NCBI GenBank assembly: GCA_965153455.1
Contig: OZ234494.1
Location: 24,366,001 to 24,430,000 of the forward strand
DNA from: Sphagnum compactum
Taxonomy: Eukaryota; Bryophyta; Sphagnopsida; Sphagnales
Direction: 5' to 3'
DNA length: 64,000 nt
The translations under genes were made by a program, and so were the position numbers. Shown here in pieces: positions 22,401-34,702 of the stretch. Position 1 is the first letter of the stretch, and every line of letters starts with the position of its first letter. The notes under the pieces are model-generated. The model did not search any database, was not told where the DNA came from, and saw only the letters and a program-made list of their open reading frames with translations.

Positions 22401-25400
22401 GTTTGTGTCACACATTTTTTGGTAACCATTTATTTTCATAAGAAACATCGTTCTTTAGAATCATTATCACACTTGTTAGTAGCATAAACTATTGGAAAAA
22501 AATTCTTTGTAAATGTGACTATAATGGGAAAAATCTAGCGCAAACATTAGGGCTTTGTAAATTGTAGTTCCCTTTGGCATTGTTAGTGTTGTTTTGTGTT
22601 CAAGTTGTGCAAATTAACAACAATGAATCCAGTTAAAGAGAAAAGAAAAATAATTTTATAGTGTAAACAAACAAAACATGTGTGAACTTGCTAAGAAAGC
22701 AAAAAAATTAATTAAAAAAATTCTAATTGACAAGATACACAAGCTAATAGTTATGGAACTCAAATTCAATGTAAATCATAACATTAAAATAAGCAGAAAT
22801 CACGACCTTCTTCAAGTCTATTAATGCATAATAAAGTTTAGAATAACCCATGTAGGAAATTTAAACAATTGGCAGCTTTATTCTAACATAAAAAAACTAT
22901 TTTGTTAGGTTTTTTTTTTGCTTATAGTCACAATCTTGTAAAAGTTTATATGGAATGTGATTATACACGTTTAAATCACAATTCGTTAGTGTCACAAAAA
23001 AAGTAATCATTAAGGGCATGATTATAAAAGGGGTTTACTGTGTTTGGTTTCATGGGCAATTTTATTTTGTGGGGTTGCCACTACAGTTGTGGCTAAGATT
23101 AAAGATGGCTTTTATCACAATTAATACCCAACGGACTAGTTTCTTCTCCTAGCCATACATGTCTTTGGATGTTTACATTAGTAGGCCAATGTTTTTTTCA
23201 TCGATATACCAACTTGGCATGGAGCGTGAAAAGCTCTAGAAGCCCTTTTCTTTTGATTTTTCGTTCATTTTATAGGCTAAAGGTGTCAATGACATTGTAA
23301 TGGGCGCATGTGGCCTTTATTTCGAAGCGTTTTGTTACTTATATAAGTGAGGGTTTTGTAACGTAAAATTGGTGTCAAAAGTTTTCTATGTGAATGTGGT
23401 TGGATGAAAAGAGGAAACCCTAATTAATGATAGATGTCAAAGGAGAATGATTAGCAAAAAGTGCTAAGTTAAGGAATGGTTGATCATCATGAATGGTGTG
23501 GATGTCGAAGGTCCATTTTTCTTTGTTCTTTTTCTACTTTTGGGTGTTTTTGTTTTTTTAAAAGTTAAGTGTGTTTGATGGTTGCAATTCAATGGAGCGG
23601 CGTTGCTGAGTTAATTTTTGTGATGGAACAATTTCATAACTGCATTCTAGTGGTTCTTGATGGAAGATGGGTGAAGTTAGATTGAGGAATTTAGCGATGG
23701 TTTTTGAAATTCTATGGTGGTGGGAAATGGCTGCAATTCATGCTACAAGGAGTGGCATTTTTTAGTGGGATGGATCATCTCAATGGTTAGACAAAAACAA
23801 GTTAAGTTTTCTTCTTGTTGTTTTGGAGGGGTGAAAGAGGTGAAGTTCAATGTGGTTAAAGTAAAGTGTGTTGTTTTGTGTGTAGTCGGGGAAGAATGCC
23901 CCACTGTTGGTTTTTCATTTTCCTTCCTAAAACAAGTTACTTTGTTGTGCTATGAGCTTGAGGGTGAAAGATGTAAGTTTACTGTCAAGATTTAGGGACT
24001 AATTCAAGGGAAATGATGATAAAGTCTAGAGGTTTCATGAGTGGTTTAGGTCGCGGCTGTAGTCATACTAACATATACCAAAAGCAATCATAATCACTGC
24101 TTAAATATTTGAACTTTGGATTGTAAAAATAAAATAAAATAATTTTTTTTTTTTTTACCAAATGTTATTGTGAATATGCTATGTACATATTATAAAAAAT
24201 TGAAATCACTGCTTAAAAGTTGCATAAAAATAGCTTAAAAGCAATTTTGACATTAAAAACACAATTTGAATTTTTTTTTTAATGACATATTTTGGGATAG
24301 TTTTTAATATACACCTTAACATAATAATATTTTAAAAAATTAATTTTTTTGGAAAGATGTTAAGAATATTTTAAAAATAAAATAATAATTTAAAAGGGCA
24401 TGTGTGACTCCTAATAGCGTGGTTGGACCCTAGCTTGTTCAATCATGTTGTGGGTTTTTGGGGCTCTTGAAGGAAACTATTAGATCATTTGGGTTTGGAA
24501 TAGAGTACCTACGTTGTTGTGGGAACTCCGAAAGATGGGATTTGGAGGACTATATGAGTGTTATAGAAAAAATCTATTGTTCTATCCAATTCCTTTTGCT
24601 TCTCTATCCAACTTTTAACGTGAAAGATCTGGTCGAAATGAGATTGTCATCTAGAGTCCGAAATCTTTTTATCATCTATGAATTGCCACACATGACTAGT
24701 TGGCTCTTGAGAGGAAATCATGAGAATTCTGATCTCTTGAGGTCCTTAGCTTTTGTTTTGTTCTTGATGTAGAAGTTATTTTATTTTTACAAGGTAAGAA
24801 AAAGTTGTCTCGTGATAATTCCCATTGGTCATCAGACTATCCAGTGATCCAACTGTTATAATGTTCATTACATTAGGGTGTTTCTAAACTAAATAAGTAA
24901 CCCCTTGTTTTTTCTTTTTTTTTTTGGTTGACAGTTCTTCTAGGCTAAGTGTTCTTTCAAATGTTCCTCCATTCTCCTTTATATGATACGCTCCTTGTGA
25001 CCGAGGAGATTTAAATACTTGATTTGGTCATGTTCCTCTTGCGGTCTGCCCATGTTGGTGGCTTCTTCTTTTTACTTGGACTTGGGTCCTTCCATCTTGT
25101 ACCTTTTTCTTTGCCCGTATTTTGGGTGCTTTGTTTTATTGATGGTTGGCATGTTTTCATCATCACACTTTCTAGGATTGAACTTGCACAAAAATAAATT
25201 TCTGCAGCATCTTTCCATGGTCTGTTGCCTGAGGACAAAGGGCATTACCAGAATTGGGCCGGGGATCTGCTATTGTACCATGGGGCCCTTATATGGATAA
25301 TGCCCTCGTCCTTGGGCGTCACCATACATGCTTTTTTTTTTTTTTTTTTCCCTCCTTTTTCCACAACTTTGGGCTGCAATAGGTAGGTGAGAAGGAAGGC

Positions 25401-25530
25401 AATTTTTTTAAAAATAAAATTGGAAGAAAATCAATATTTTTGTAATTAAAAATTTAAAGAAAAAAGAGAGTCTAAGGTTTGCCATATTTAAGGCCCCACT
25501 CCTCATGGCCACCAGGAAGCTACCTAAAAC
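22401..25530. other. AT-rich intergenic DNA, no gene recognised
   Basis: Open frames at 23714-23995 (93 codons) and 24458-24772 (104 codons) have protein-like lengths but no family motif I recognise, so they are not called. Poly-T tracts occur at about 24143-24156 and 25331-25350. Confidence 0.5.
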
Positions 25531-25752
25531 GAGGGGTGTGTCACATTGTGGCCTTGCCATTTACATTAAAAAAGTATCTTAAGGCAAATGAAGAAGAATT
25601 ATGGAAACTCAAATATTTATTTCACCATGCAAAAATTATATAATCTTCAAAAAATCCCTCTAAAAGAAACCAAAATCCTTCAAGACATTATTATACCTCT
25701 ATAACTAATCTCTCAAGCTTCAACACGAAGCCAAAATATCATCTTTCACTGG
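25531..25752 (+). repeat. dispersed repeat, copy 1 (partner at 39395)
   Basis: About 215 bp containing 'GGGGTGTGTCACATTGTGGC', 'CTTGCCATTTACATTAAAA', 'GTATCTTAAGGCAAA' and 'CTAAAAGAAACCAAAAT' matches the segment at 39395-39605 in the same orientation with scattered substitutions and short indels. Confidence 0.85.
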
Positions 25753-27575
25753 TGGGTACCCGTGACCTTCGGACACTGTGAAGTCCCCCAAAAGTGAGTG
25801 GGGGGGGGGGGGGGAGTGAGCAAAAAAAGACAAAATTATCAAATATATTTGGTTGGTTTTGAGTGTGCAGTCAAAAGCTGAGGTGCCTGAGCACAAAGAC
25901 TTCAAGGTAACTTGTGCACTCTTGTTGGTTACCAGACATAACCAATTTGTATGAGAGTGTCGAAGCTTTACATGTTAATATGTGATACACAAGAGCATGT
26001 GTCATGAGGTTCAGCCAACCAGTGACCAGGAACATGCAAAAAGGAATTAGGGAGGTGCAAAAATTGTAAGAAGGCAGCAGCAGCGGCCAGAAATGCGAAA
26101 AAGGAGGTGTACGAAAATGCCAGAAGAAGGCAACAAGATACATGATATAACTGGGGAGCTCTCATCCACTGGCATGCTACCACATTAGTGAGATGCTCCC
26201 TACAATCCGTTGTGTGGTCATTTGCATTTCTTACAGGTCAAGATCCATTTTGCTCAGTAGGAGAAAGTCCAGAATTTGATTCAGATGCTCACAACCATCT
26301 TCCCTTCCCCCCCCTGTTTTGTCTCTTTTCATCTCTGCTTAAAACCCTTTCTGTGCTTGAACCCAGTCCTCGCAGCTACTACTACACTCATGCAGGATTT
26401 GCATCAAAGCATGCAAATATTAACTTTTGTGTTGAATTCTGCAAAACTGGCATCCAAACAAAATCTCCAGATTGCCAAAGAGCACAGCCACAATCAGACT
26501 TGGATGGGGGAAGAGAATCCTTCCTGCCATCAAAAAATATGCTGGCCTGAAAGGTGTCAGAAAACACAAACCTTCCATGATGGCCTGAATGCCAGTGGCA
26601 ATTTGCTCCAGTAGATTATGGCTGGGTTCAAAGCAAATCAGGTTCAATACAAAACAAAGTTTTGGGTTCAATACTATTCTCAAATGATTCAACTTGAGGT
26701 TGGGTACTTGTACTGTTTCCCTGTGATGTACTTTGAAACAACCTGAACCAAACCCGATTGCACTCAGAACAAAAATGCACAAGCACAAGAAGCAACCAAA
26801 AAAAAGAAAAAAAACACAAGGAAAAAGAATTTTTATCGGTAAGAGAAAAGTGCATTGAGATGAGAGCCATTACAAGACGTCCAGGATGTGAGAGAAGGTG
26901 ACCACATGGCTTACATACTTGTTCTAGTGGAGCGTCAAGCGTTGTTGTTGTGCTTGCATCATTTATACCTGACCATGGTTAAATATGGGACAGAAATAGT
27001 GTTTCCGTTCATATACCATCCATCCATCCTGCATGATGTGCTAGGAGGTTCATCTGACCTAGTAGCACCCACCAATGCACCATCCATTGGGTGCTGCTTC
27101 ACTCTGGCACAAGGGTTAATGTACAAAAAACAATAAACAAGAAAGCTTTCATACCATGGCAACAACTACAATTGTTGGGTGCTTTTGACAATGGATTTAT
27201 ATAAGCCTTTGTGGGCGGTTAGCTCATATGTGAATTGGCCGACTAAAGTGACCCAATCAAGTAGAACAAATTTTCAGCTGGAAAATTTGGCGCCTGTCTT
27301 GAAGCTCTAAAACAGGTGGAAGACATAAGAGGGGAAGACAATCATCAAAACGGTACACATTGTCTTCTTCTCCTCAAGTCACACACATGCCTTTGTTTAT
27401 CAATACTTTGCCTGCACATTTGTTAGCTTTTCTGACTTCAGATGATAACTAATCCTATCTTTCACCGGGCTGCACAACCTACAAATTTTGTGATGAAACC
27501 CACAACCTGCAAAGTGGTGATGGAAATTTGGATCTTGTTTGAACAAATGCCGTTGCCTTTGAAAATGTCAGATCA
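25753..27575. other. intergenic DNA, no gene recognised
   Basis: Moderately mixed composition. Several overlapping open frames of 60-122 codons occur on both strands between 25.9 and 27.2 kb, none with a recognisable motif. A 15-nt G run lies at 25800-25814. Confidence 0.5.
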
Positions 27576-27582
27576 CCACTTT

Positions 27583-27668
27583 ACCTAAACCCTAAACCCT
27601 ATTGAGCTGAAAAGTTTGATCTTGGATTTGTGAAAAGGAAGAGAGTAGTGCATAGGGTTTAGGGTCTA
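27583..27668. repeat. inverted telo-box pair
   Basis: CCTAAACCCTAAACCCT (27583-27600) is followed about 55 bp later by AGGGTTTAGGG (27656-27666), its inverted partner. Short interstitial telomere-like motifs (telo-boxes) are common in plant promoters. No gene is identified immediately beside this one. Confidence 0.75.
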
Positions 27669-28019
27669 CAATTTTATATCCCTTACATACCATTCATTGA
27701 ATAATGTCTCAGTTTTAGCTGCCCAGATCCACACCCACACCGAGTATGTGGGCCTCTCTACCAACGTCTACCGAAATATCCAAAGTAGTGTTATTTCCCC
27801 ATCTCTCCCGATATACACAAAATGGTGATTCAATTCAATTAGTGGCATATGGAAGCAAGGAATCCCTTGTGGTTCTTGGTCATGAGGAATGTGCAGAAAG
27901 AAAGTTATGTATGTCCCTTTGAACTTGAACTTGTGGTGGTTTGCCTTCGAAGGCAAATGCCATATTAGTTCAGTTGCCAGCAGCTACTACTGAACTAGTG
28001 AGTACATACATGAATGATT

Positions 28020-28255
28020 TTTCACATGGGTTGTTGTGCCCATATATATACCTTTTGCAGAGATTTCTCCACCACCATGCCGTGCCATGTCTCTCTCTTT
28101 CCATTCGCTTGCTGTTGTCACAGTTGCGCATATGTGGGTTGTTGTGCCCATATATACATATATACCTTTTGCAGAAATTTCTCCATCACCATGCCATGTG
28201 AGACAAGTAAGGTCTCTTTCCATTAGCTTCTTGTTGTTGTTGACGTCGTCATAGT
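28020..28255. repeat. 108-bp direct duplication
   Basis: Two copies of a unit beginning 'GGGTTGTTGTGCCCATATAT' (28028 and 28136) and continuing through 'ACCTTTTGCAGA.ATTTCTCC' and 'CACCATGCC'. The copies differ by small indels, including an extra ATACAT. They create paired spurious open frames in several phases. Confidence 0.88.
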
Positions 28256-28420
28256 TGGGCATGAGAAAGTGTGATGATACAAAGCTAATGGACAGCAAAT
28301 CAAAGCTTGCCATCTGCTCTGCCGCACGAATAGCCACTTTCCATTGGAGAGTTACAACAGTTCTGGAAATTATGTAGATTATTTAATGTTCTCTTTTATT
28401 AATGTTCTCTTTCCATTGGG

Positions 28421-28438
28421 CTATTGTGATCACAATAG
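28421..28438. repeat. 18-bp perfect palindrome
   Basis: CTATTGTGATCACAATAG is its own reverse complement. A related half (TGTGATCACAA) recurs at about 28671. Function unknown. Confidence 0.9.
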
Positions 28439-28439
28439 G

Positions 28440-29555
28440 CTAATGGACATAGGCATTGTTGTCACAATTGCTTTCCATTTTGGCACTAGAGGCCTTCCTC
28501 TTTCAATTTTGAGTGCATTTTTAAAAAATGATAGATGTCCTCTTCCCCTGACACACACAGGTCGACTCACAACTCTGTGATTCGATCAATGCTTGACCTA
28601 CGAACTGTGACATGATTGGGACCACAACCAGAGGGGAAACCTCGAATGAAAAGTTGTTATTGAGGAAGAATTTGTGATCACAACAGTCTAATGGAAATAA
28701 GCCTTCAGTCGATAATTGACTCCAGCATAGACTCTTATGATCCAAACTTAGCATTTGAGTGTAATGGGTGGTCCAAGACCCAAAGCTACAAAAAAAGTAG
28801 AGAGAAGTCTTTCACTGAAGTGATTTTAGAAGGACTGGTTGGATGATGATGAGGGTGGGGGGGAAAGGGGGAAGATTTGGAGAATTGGAGTTGGTTTCTG
28901 CCACCCAAGTACAAAGAGGAAGGGATGATTTGTGGAGAGTGATTGGCCTATGTACAATCCTAGAGCCTTTGCCCTTCCCTAAAAGACAAAAAAGTGTAGA
29001 GAATGATGGACTGGTGAGAACCCTAAACCCTAAACCCTAGCAGAATCTTTCCATTCAACCTGCAAAGAAGTGAGTGTCCATTTCCAAGAAATTGTTATAG
29101 CCCCCCCCCCCCCCCGGTGCCAGGACCACAATAGCCACAAGTAACCATGGTTTGTAACCCAACACAACACCTGATTGATGAGACTTGGGATTGCATTCAT
29201 CCAATTCCCATTCATTGCTAATTGAGGCATCCATATATGAAAACCATATATGATCCCAGCTTGTGTCTTTTTTTAAAAGCATCTCCATTGGCAATTTGAC
29301 TACACCTTGGACACCCATCAATGTTATCCCCTCCTTACTGGAGTACCATGGCAAGTCCAACATTACACTGTTTAATATATTAATTATTTTTAATATTTCA
29401 TTTCAAAGCATAAAATATTTAAAAACAGTATAAGAGAATTTTTTTTCAAATTGTTACTTCTTGAAATTTTTTGCATTTTTGTAAATTCCCCATGTTTTTT
29501 TTGTTGTTGTTGTTGTTTTTTTAAATTTGGTGTGTGTTTTTTTGGCAGTTTAGTG
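28440..29555. other. intergenic DNA, no gene seen
   Basis: Contains a telomere-like CCCTAAA run at about 29018-29040 and a 15-nt C run at 29101-29115. No coding family or RNA gene was recognised. Confidence 0.5.
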
Positions 29556-29559
29556 AGGT

Positions 29560-30165
29560 AGCTGAGATGGCAATCATCCATAAGTAAATTTAGCAAAATT
29601 TGGCTATTAAAAAATGAAAGAAAAGAAAATGCCCTAGTGTTTTTTTTTCAATTTAATGATCCAACCTAGATGCCAATCATCCATAAGCCAATTTAGCCAA
29701 ATTTTGCTATTAACAAACAATTCAAAGAAAAAAAGTACCCTAGTGTTTTTTTCAATATAATGATCCAACCTAGATGCCAATCATCCATAAGCCAATTAAG
29801 CCAAATTTGGCTATTAACAAAAAAAAGAAGGAAAAGAGCACCTTGGTTTTTTTTTTTTCAATTTAATGATCCAAGCTAGATGGCAATCATCCACAAGCCA
29901 ATGTAGCCAAATTTGGCTATCAAAAAATGAAAGAAAAATAAATACCCTAGTGTTTTCTTTCAATTTAATGGTCCGAACAAGATGGCAACCATCCATAACC
30001 CAATTAAGCAAAAAAATTGGCTATTAAGAAAAATGAATGAAAAAAAAAACCCCTAGTGTTTCTTTTCAATTTAATGATCCAACCTGGGTGACAATCATGG
30101 GTGAGCCAATTTAGCCAAAATTGGCTATTAAAAATATGAAAGAAAAAAATCATCCTATATAAATT
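29560..30165 (+). repeat. about 104-bp tandem array, six copies, with palindromic core
   Basis: Six imperfect units with the landmark 'CAATCATCCATAAG' at 29571, 29674, 29778, 29884, 29986 and 30092 (spacing 102-106 bp). Each unit reads roughly 'AATTTAATGATCCAACCTAG', 'ATGGCAATCATCCATAAGCC', then a core close to TAGCCAAATTTGGCTA (perfect 16-bp palindrome at 29904-29919), then A-rich DNA and 'CCCTAGTG' + T-run. The same core and flank recur singly at 31.8, 34.2, 34.55, 34.7 and 57.3 kb. Confidence 0.9.
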
Positions 30166-30169
30166 TTTA

Positions 30170-31640
30170 GCTTCTTTCCCATCATATGCTTCGTATATAA
30201 AACCCTAGTGTCCGTCCTTTTCTTGTCAGGAGTCCCCACTCTTGAGCTATATTTGATGCTCGATTCTATTGCTCCAGAAGACAAAAGGCGAACTGGGTAC
30301 TAGTGGATTTTGTATTGATTATCGAGCACACCATGGACAACTCAAATTGTTCTCTGTTCATTCTCTCTCTCTCTCTCTCTCTTTCTCTTTTCCCACACAC
30401 ACACACACACTCTCTCTGTTGTTTCCGATTGTTCAAGTTCGGCGCCGCTGCAGTAAAGTAGTGCTGTTGTTGTAGTTGTTGTGGTGGGTTGTTCTGGCAG
30501 AGCTCAGAGGAGGAGGGGATGATGAGAGGGAGAGGAGAAGCCCGCAGTTCAATGGAAGCTCAGACAAAGCAGCCCAATGAATGTTGTTTTGTCAGAGAAA
30601 GGAGTTTGAAATAAATAATGGCAATTATAATAACTTGATAACAAGTTGTCGTGTTGGTTGTAACTTGGGAACCCAAAGTGGTGATGTGGTGAGTGAGCTT
30701 TTGCAGGCAGGGTTTTTTTTTTGCTTTGTTTGTTTGTGTAAATGGTCCTCACTCTAAACATTCTCTCTGTTGCGCTCTGCCTCATTCCTCTTCAGAAACA
30801 CCAAGTACAATTTACCACAGTGATCTTACTTGGGATCTTGCTTTTGGATATGGTCCATCACTCTGTCACACCTCTGATTTTCCAATTATTTCTCACAGAG
30901 ATGGGTGAGAAGGACCTCTGATCTTTTCCCCCTTTCACCACCCCCCCCCCCCCCCCCCAACTCCTTCTCTCCCTTTCTCTCTCACAGAGACATGCACTAT
31001 TACAAAATGTGAGTGCAGTTCATTAGTCCATTCACTAGAGTAGTGAATTCATTGCTATCCCACTAGCTACCTCATGAGGCCTGTTCATTATAATCAGTGA
31101 ATTCATTCCAGTGAAATCACTTGATGTTCAAGGACACCTTTTATTGTAGTGATGGCTTGAGTGGGCTGGCATTTGTGCATGTGTCAAAGGATTTTTTTCT
31201 TCCTTTCAATTCTGTGATATTGAAATTTTGGCGACCGCCCTCCTCCCTATGTGTTCCTCTATAAGTGAGAGATAGAATAAATAACCCTAATCAATAACAA
31301 TTGTGAAACCTTTGTGTATGTTTTTGAAATCATTTGGTTTATTTTTATCAACACTCATTTCAAAGGAACCAATGAGAGGAGATCATCCTCCATTTAATTT
31401 TGATGTCCCCATCTTATCTTATTGATCATGTCAAAAGGTGTTTAGATAAATTTAACTTGGACAAAAGGAAATATATGTGTGAACAATTAGGAAAGTTTTA
31501 AGCCATGCACTAGTGGGGGGGGGGGGGGGGGGGGGGGTGCTAAAGTGAAAGGAGACTCTCCAAGAGATCAGTGCTGATTTGAGAAATGACCTCAGCAAGG
31601 TTGTTTTCTGGATAAGCACTAATCTTCATCTTTTGAAATA
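30170..31640. other. gene-poor DNA with CT/CA microsatellites and long G/C homopolymers
   Basis: Contains (CT)n/(CA)n at 30361-30416, an 18-nt C run at 30941-30958 and a 23-nt G run at 31515-31537. The part near 30.3-30.6 kb, with its microsatellites and GC-richer DNA, resembles the 5' ends of genes in this window, but no coding exon follows that I can identify. Confidence 0.5.
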
Positions 31641-31649
31641 TACATAAAA

Positions 31650-31870
31650 AGCCTTGAAAATCACCAGATTCTATATATATGTATATATATATATATATAT
31701 ATATAAATAAGGTAAATTTAAAATAAAATGCTTTAATGTTTTTACTTTCATATTTTGTTAATAATCAAATTTGGCTAAATCGTCATAAATTGGAAATATA
31801 TATATACACTAAGTTCTCGAGTTAGTTGTCATCTCCGTGTAACATTTCACAAATTTTGATAGGAGTCCAC
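31650..31870. repeat. single diverged copy of the AGCCAAATTTGGCT repeat family
   Basis: Contains a (TA)n run (about 31675-31706), then 'TCAAATTTGGCTAAATCGTC' at about 31765, then 'GTTGTCATCTCCGTGTAACAT' and 'TCACAAATTTTGATAGGAG'. These match, in order, the copies at 34147-34280 and 57213-57335. Confidence 0.7.
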
Positions 31871-34140
31871 TCTCACCTGGCGACTCATGAGGCAACAATC
31901 ACAACAACAATCACAAGCATGGCTGACCCCAAGTCACTTTCCTTTAACAGCCAATTGTAGGTGGAAATGCTTTTCACTGGCACTTGTTACAAGAGTGGGT
32001 CTCCCACTAGACTTGTAGATCAGCAGGCACACTATTCACATACAGTTGCTCTCCAGGCAAATAGTGGTCCTCGTCATGGCTGGCTGTAAATTTTCCAACA
32101 GAAAACCCACATAACGTAGTGCATCTCCAGCGGTGCTCAGTACGTGAGGTGTGATCCTGCAAAAGTCCTTCTCACATCCAAGTTTGGTTATTTACTTTTT
32201 TTCAGTCGCAGCTATAAAATTGGGACTGCAAATAGGTGGGGCACTACTACTCCAAAGCCTTTTCAGGTTTGCCAGAAATTATATTATTTTTTAAAATATT
32301 AAAATTTTAGAAAATTAAGGTCCCTTCCTGCTGAAAATTAAATTTCTTTTGTTTATTGAAGTCGAAATTTCATAGGATTTTAAAAAAAAAACATTGTTGT
32401 TAAACATTCCCTAACGAGCTCTATTCGACCCTTTTTTATGGGTCTAACAATGTACTACATTATTCTATCGCAAGATTCTGAATTGTGGAATTGACTAACA
32501 ATGAATTGAAAATTAATTAAGAATAAACTAAAAGTTAACTATGAATTATAAATGAACATATATGTGAATGAACTCCATTTGTTATGTAAAAGGAGTGTTG
32601 TGACAATTACAGCATTAACAAGATATTGCTCATTACAATCAATTATAGATCCATATTTTGATTTTTCTTTAGATGATAAATATGGGTTATATAATGAGAT
32701 ATAGGTAGACTATAAACATAGAAACTAAAATTTACAAATTATATGTTTAAAAAAATTTACAAAAAAATTTAATTAAATTTACAATCAGAAGAAATGAAAA
32801 TTTGAAAATTTTGATGTTTTTAATGTAAATTTGACTAAATTATCTAAATTAATTTTCTTTTTCCAACAAAAAGAGACCCCCAGTTCAAAAAACAACACTT
32901 AGACATTTGAAACAAATTTTCTACCCAATTCTTGTAATTTGTGAATTAAAAGGGGATACATATCTATATATTTCAACAAATGTTGTTATTTGAAACCTTT
33001 TCTTTTTATGTTTGCTATAATTGTTAACTTGTTCATGTTATTACAAGGATTGTTGTCATTTTAAAATATTCTATAGTGTATATAAAGTACAAATTTGAAG
33101 CCCATAGCATTTAATTGAACAAGTTTCAAATCTAGTGCAATAAACATACTCCCACAAAAAAGTTTTAACATATAAAACAATTCAATCATTGTAGTAAAAT
33201 GTATATATATAACTTTTAATGGAGTTTTATCATTAGTTATGAAATGTCCAATCCTTAACACCTAGAGAAATTCAAGGACAAGAAGTGACATGTATATCCA
33301 ACCTTTAACATCGAGAAAAATTCAACCCATAAATTCAAAAATGTCCAACCCCTCACATTTTAGAACACATTTCAACAAAAGTATATCAACCCTTTAATTG
33401 CATTTAGAGGAGTTGGGATGACAATGAAAGTCTTCTACACTTTTGGGTTTTTAGCTTGCCTACACCATGTTTTAGTTCATCCATTTTCATAACATATTGT
33501 TTAGAGGCTCTTCTAATTTGTCATACACTTGTCATTCACCAAACATAACCTCTCATCCATCTTTTTTCATACATAGATCATTTGGGCAAGACATCGTAGA
33601 TGAGCTTTCATCCATTGAAAGGAAGGTTACATAACTTTTTCATCCATCTACAAGACGAAGGTTATGTTATCACTCGTGAATAGGTTATGTTTCAAGTTGA
33701 TTACCAAAATCCATATAGTGAATAGGTTATGTTTCAAGTCCGTTACCTAATACATTATAGTTCATGCATTTTCGTACAAATGATTAGTGATCACTAGATC
33801 TTAACCTCACTTTTTTCTCCTTAAACCTAAGCTCATACATGCATGCTAATTAGCACTCAATAAGTGATAATTGTCGTCTTTTTGTCTTGGCTTAGGTGAT
33901 TGCACTTTGTTCCATGCTTGATTCATTGTACTTTCTTCTTCCAATGGATTTTCCTTTGTTTAAAAAGATTTTTAAAACTAAACAAAGGGGCAACCCAATA
34001 CTAAACCAGCACACCCCCTTTCTTTTTTTCCCCTGTGAATTTTAGGAATTTTTGGGTGGCAAAATCAATGATTTTTTTTTGGGGGAAAAGAGAAGTAAAT
34101 GTTGAAAATAATTATAAAAAATCTTTGTAAATCATCAGAT
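31871..34140. other. intergenic DNA, no gene seen
   Basis: About 31.87-32.27 kb is less AT-rich but has no recognisable coding frame. The rest is AT-rich with only short open frames. Confidence 0.5.
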
Positions 34141-34146
34141 TTCTAA

Positions 34147-34702
34147 ACATGGTTCACATACGTAGCCAAAAATTTATAAGTTCAATTTTTAAAATATAAT
34201 GCTGATAGCCAAATTTGGCTAAATCAGTATGTGGATAATTGCCAACTCCATAACATCACAAAATCTGACAGGAAAAAAAAACACTGCACACTACCCACCT
34301 TTTTAAAAAAAAGTTAGATACATATATAATCATCATTATGAGCAGATTTTTTTTTTGACTGGCGATATATCGCCAGAAAGTGGAATAAAAAATTCAAAAG
34401 TTCAAAAATAACTTATTTTGGAGGTTTCCATAAGTGAGAGGAAAAAACACAAAAGGTAGAAATTGCCAAATGTTTATATGTGATTTTCATTGTGTAGCCA
34501 AAGATATAGAAGGATGATTAAAGATTTGTAGTTTAATTCTGATTTATAGCCAGATTTGGCTAAATCCTCCTTGGGACAATCGCCATTTTTTCTACATCTT
34601 CCAAATTGCAGGGTTTTTTTTTTCCTTTTTCTTTTCCCCCAACTTTGTCAAGTGGGTGGACTGGCGATCATGCACAAGAGGAATGAGCCAAATTTGGCTA
34701 GA
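34147..34702. repeat. cluster of palindrome-cored repeats in both orientations
   Basis: Four palindromic cores lie within 560 bp. TAGCCAAATTTGGCTA is at 34206-34221 (perfect), CTGGCGATATATCGCCAG at 34359-34376 (perfect, 18 bp), TAGCCAGATTTGGCTA at 34547-34562 (one mismatch), and AGCCAAATTTGGCT at 34686-34699 (perfect). Flanks of the copies at 34206 and 34547 are the reverse complement of those at 34686 and of the 29.6-30.2 kb array (for example GGCAATtATCCAc versus GGCAATCATCCAT). Non-coding. Confidence 0.88.

Noticed and set aside
26188-26870. Several 80-122 codon frames on both strands
   Set aside because: No recognisable motif, no splice support, and mutual overlap in different frames.
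28014-28337. Cluster of 70-116 codon frames
   Set aside because: They arise from the 108-bp duplication and appear in several phases at once.
29018-29040. Telomere or chromosome end
   Set aside because: Only about three short telomere-like repeats; unique sequence continues on both sides.
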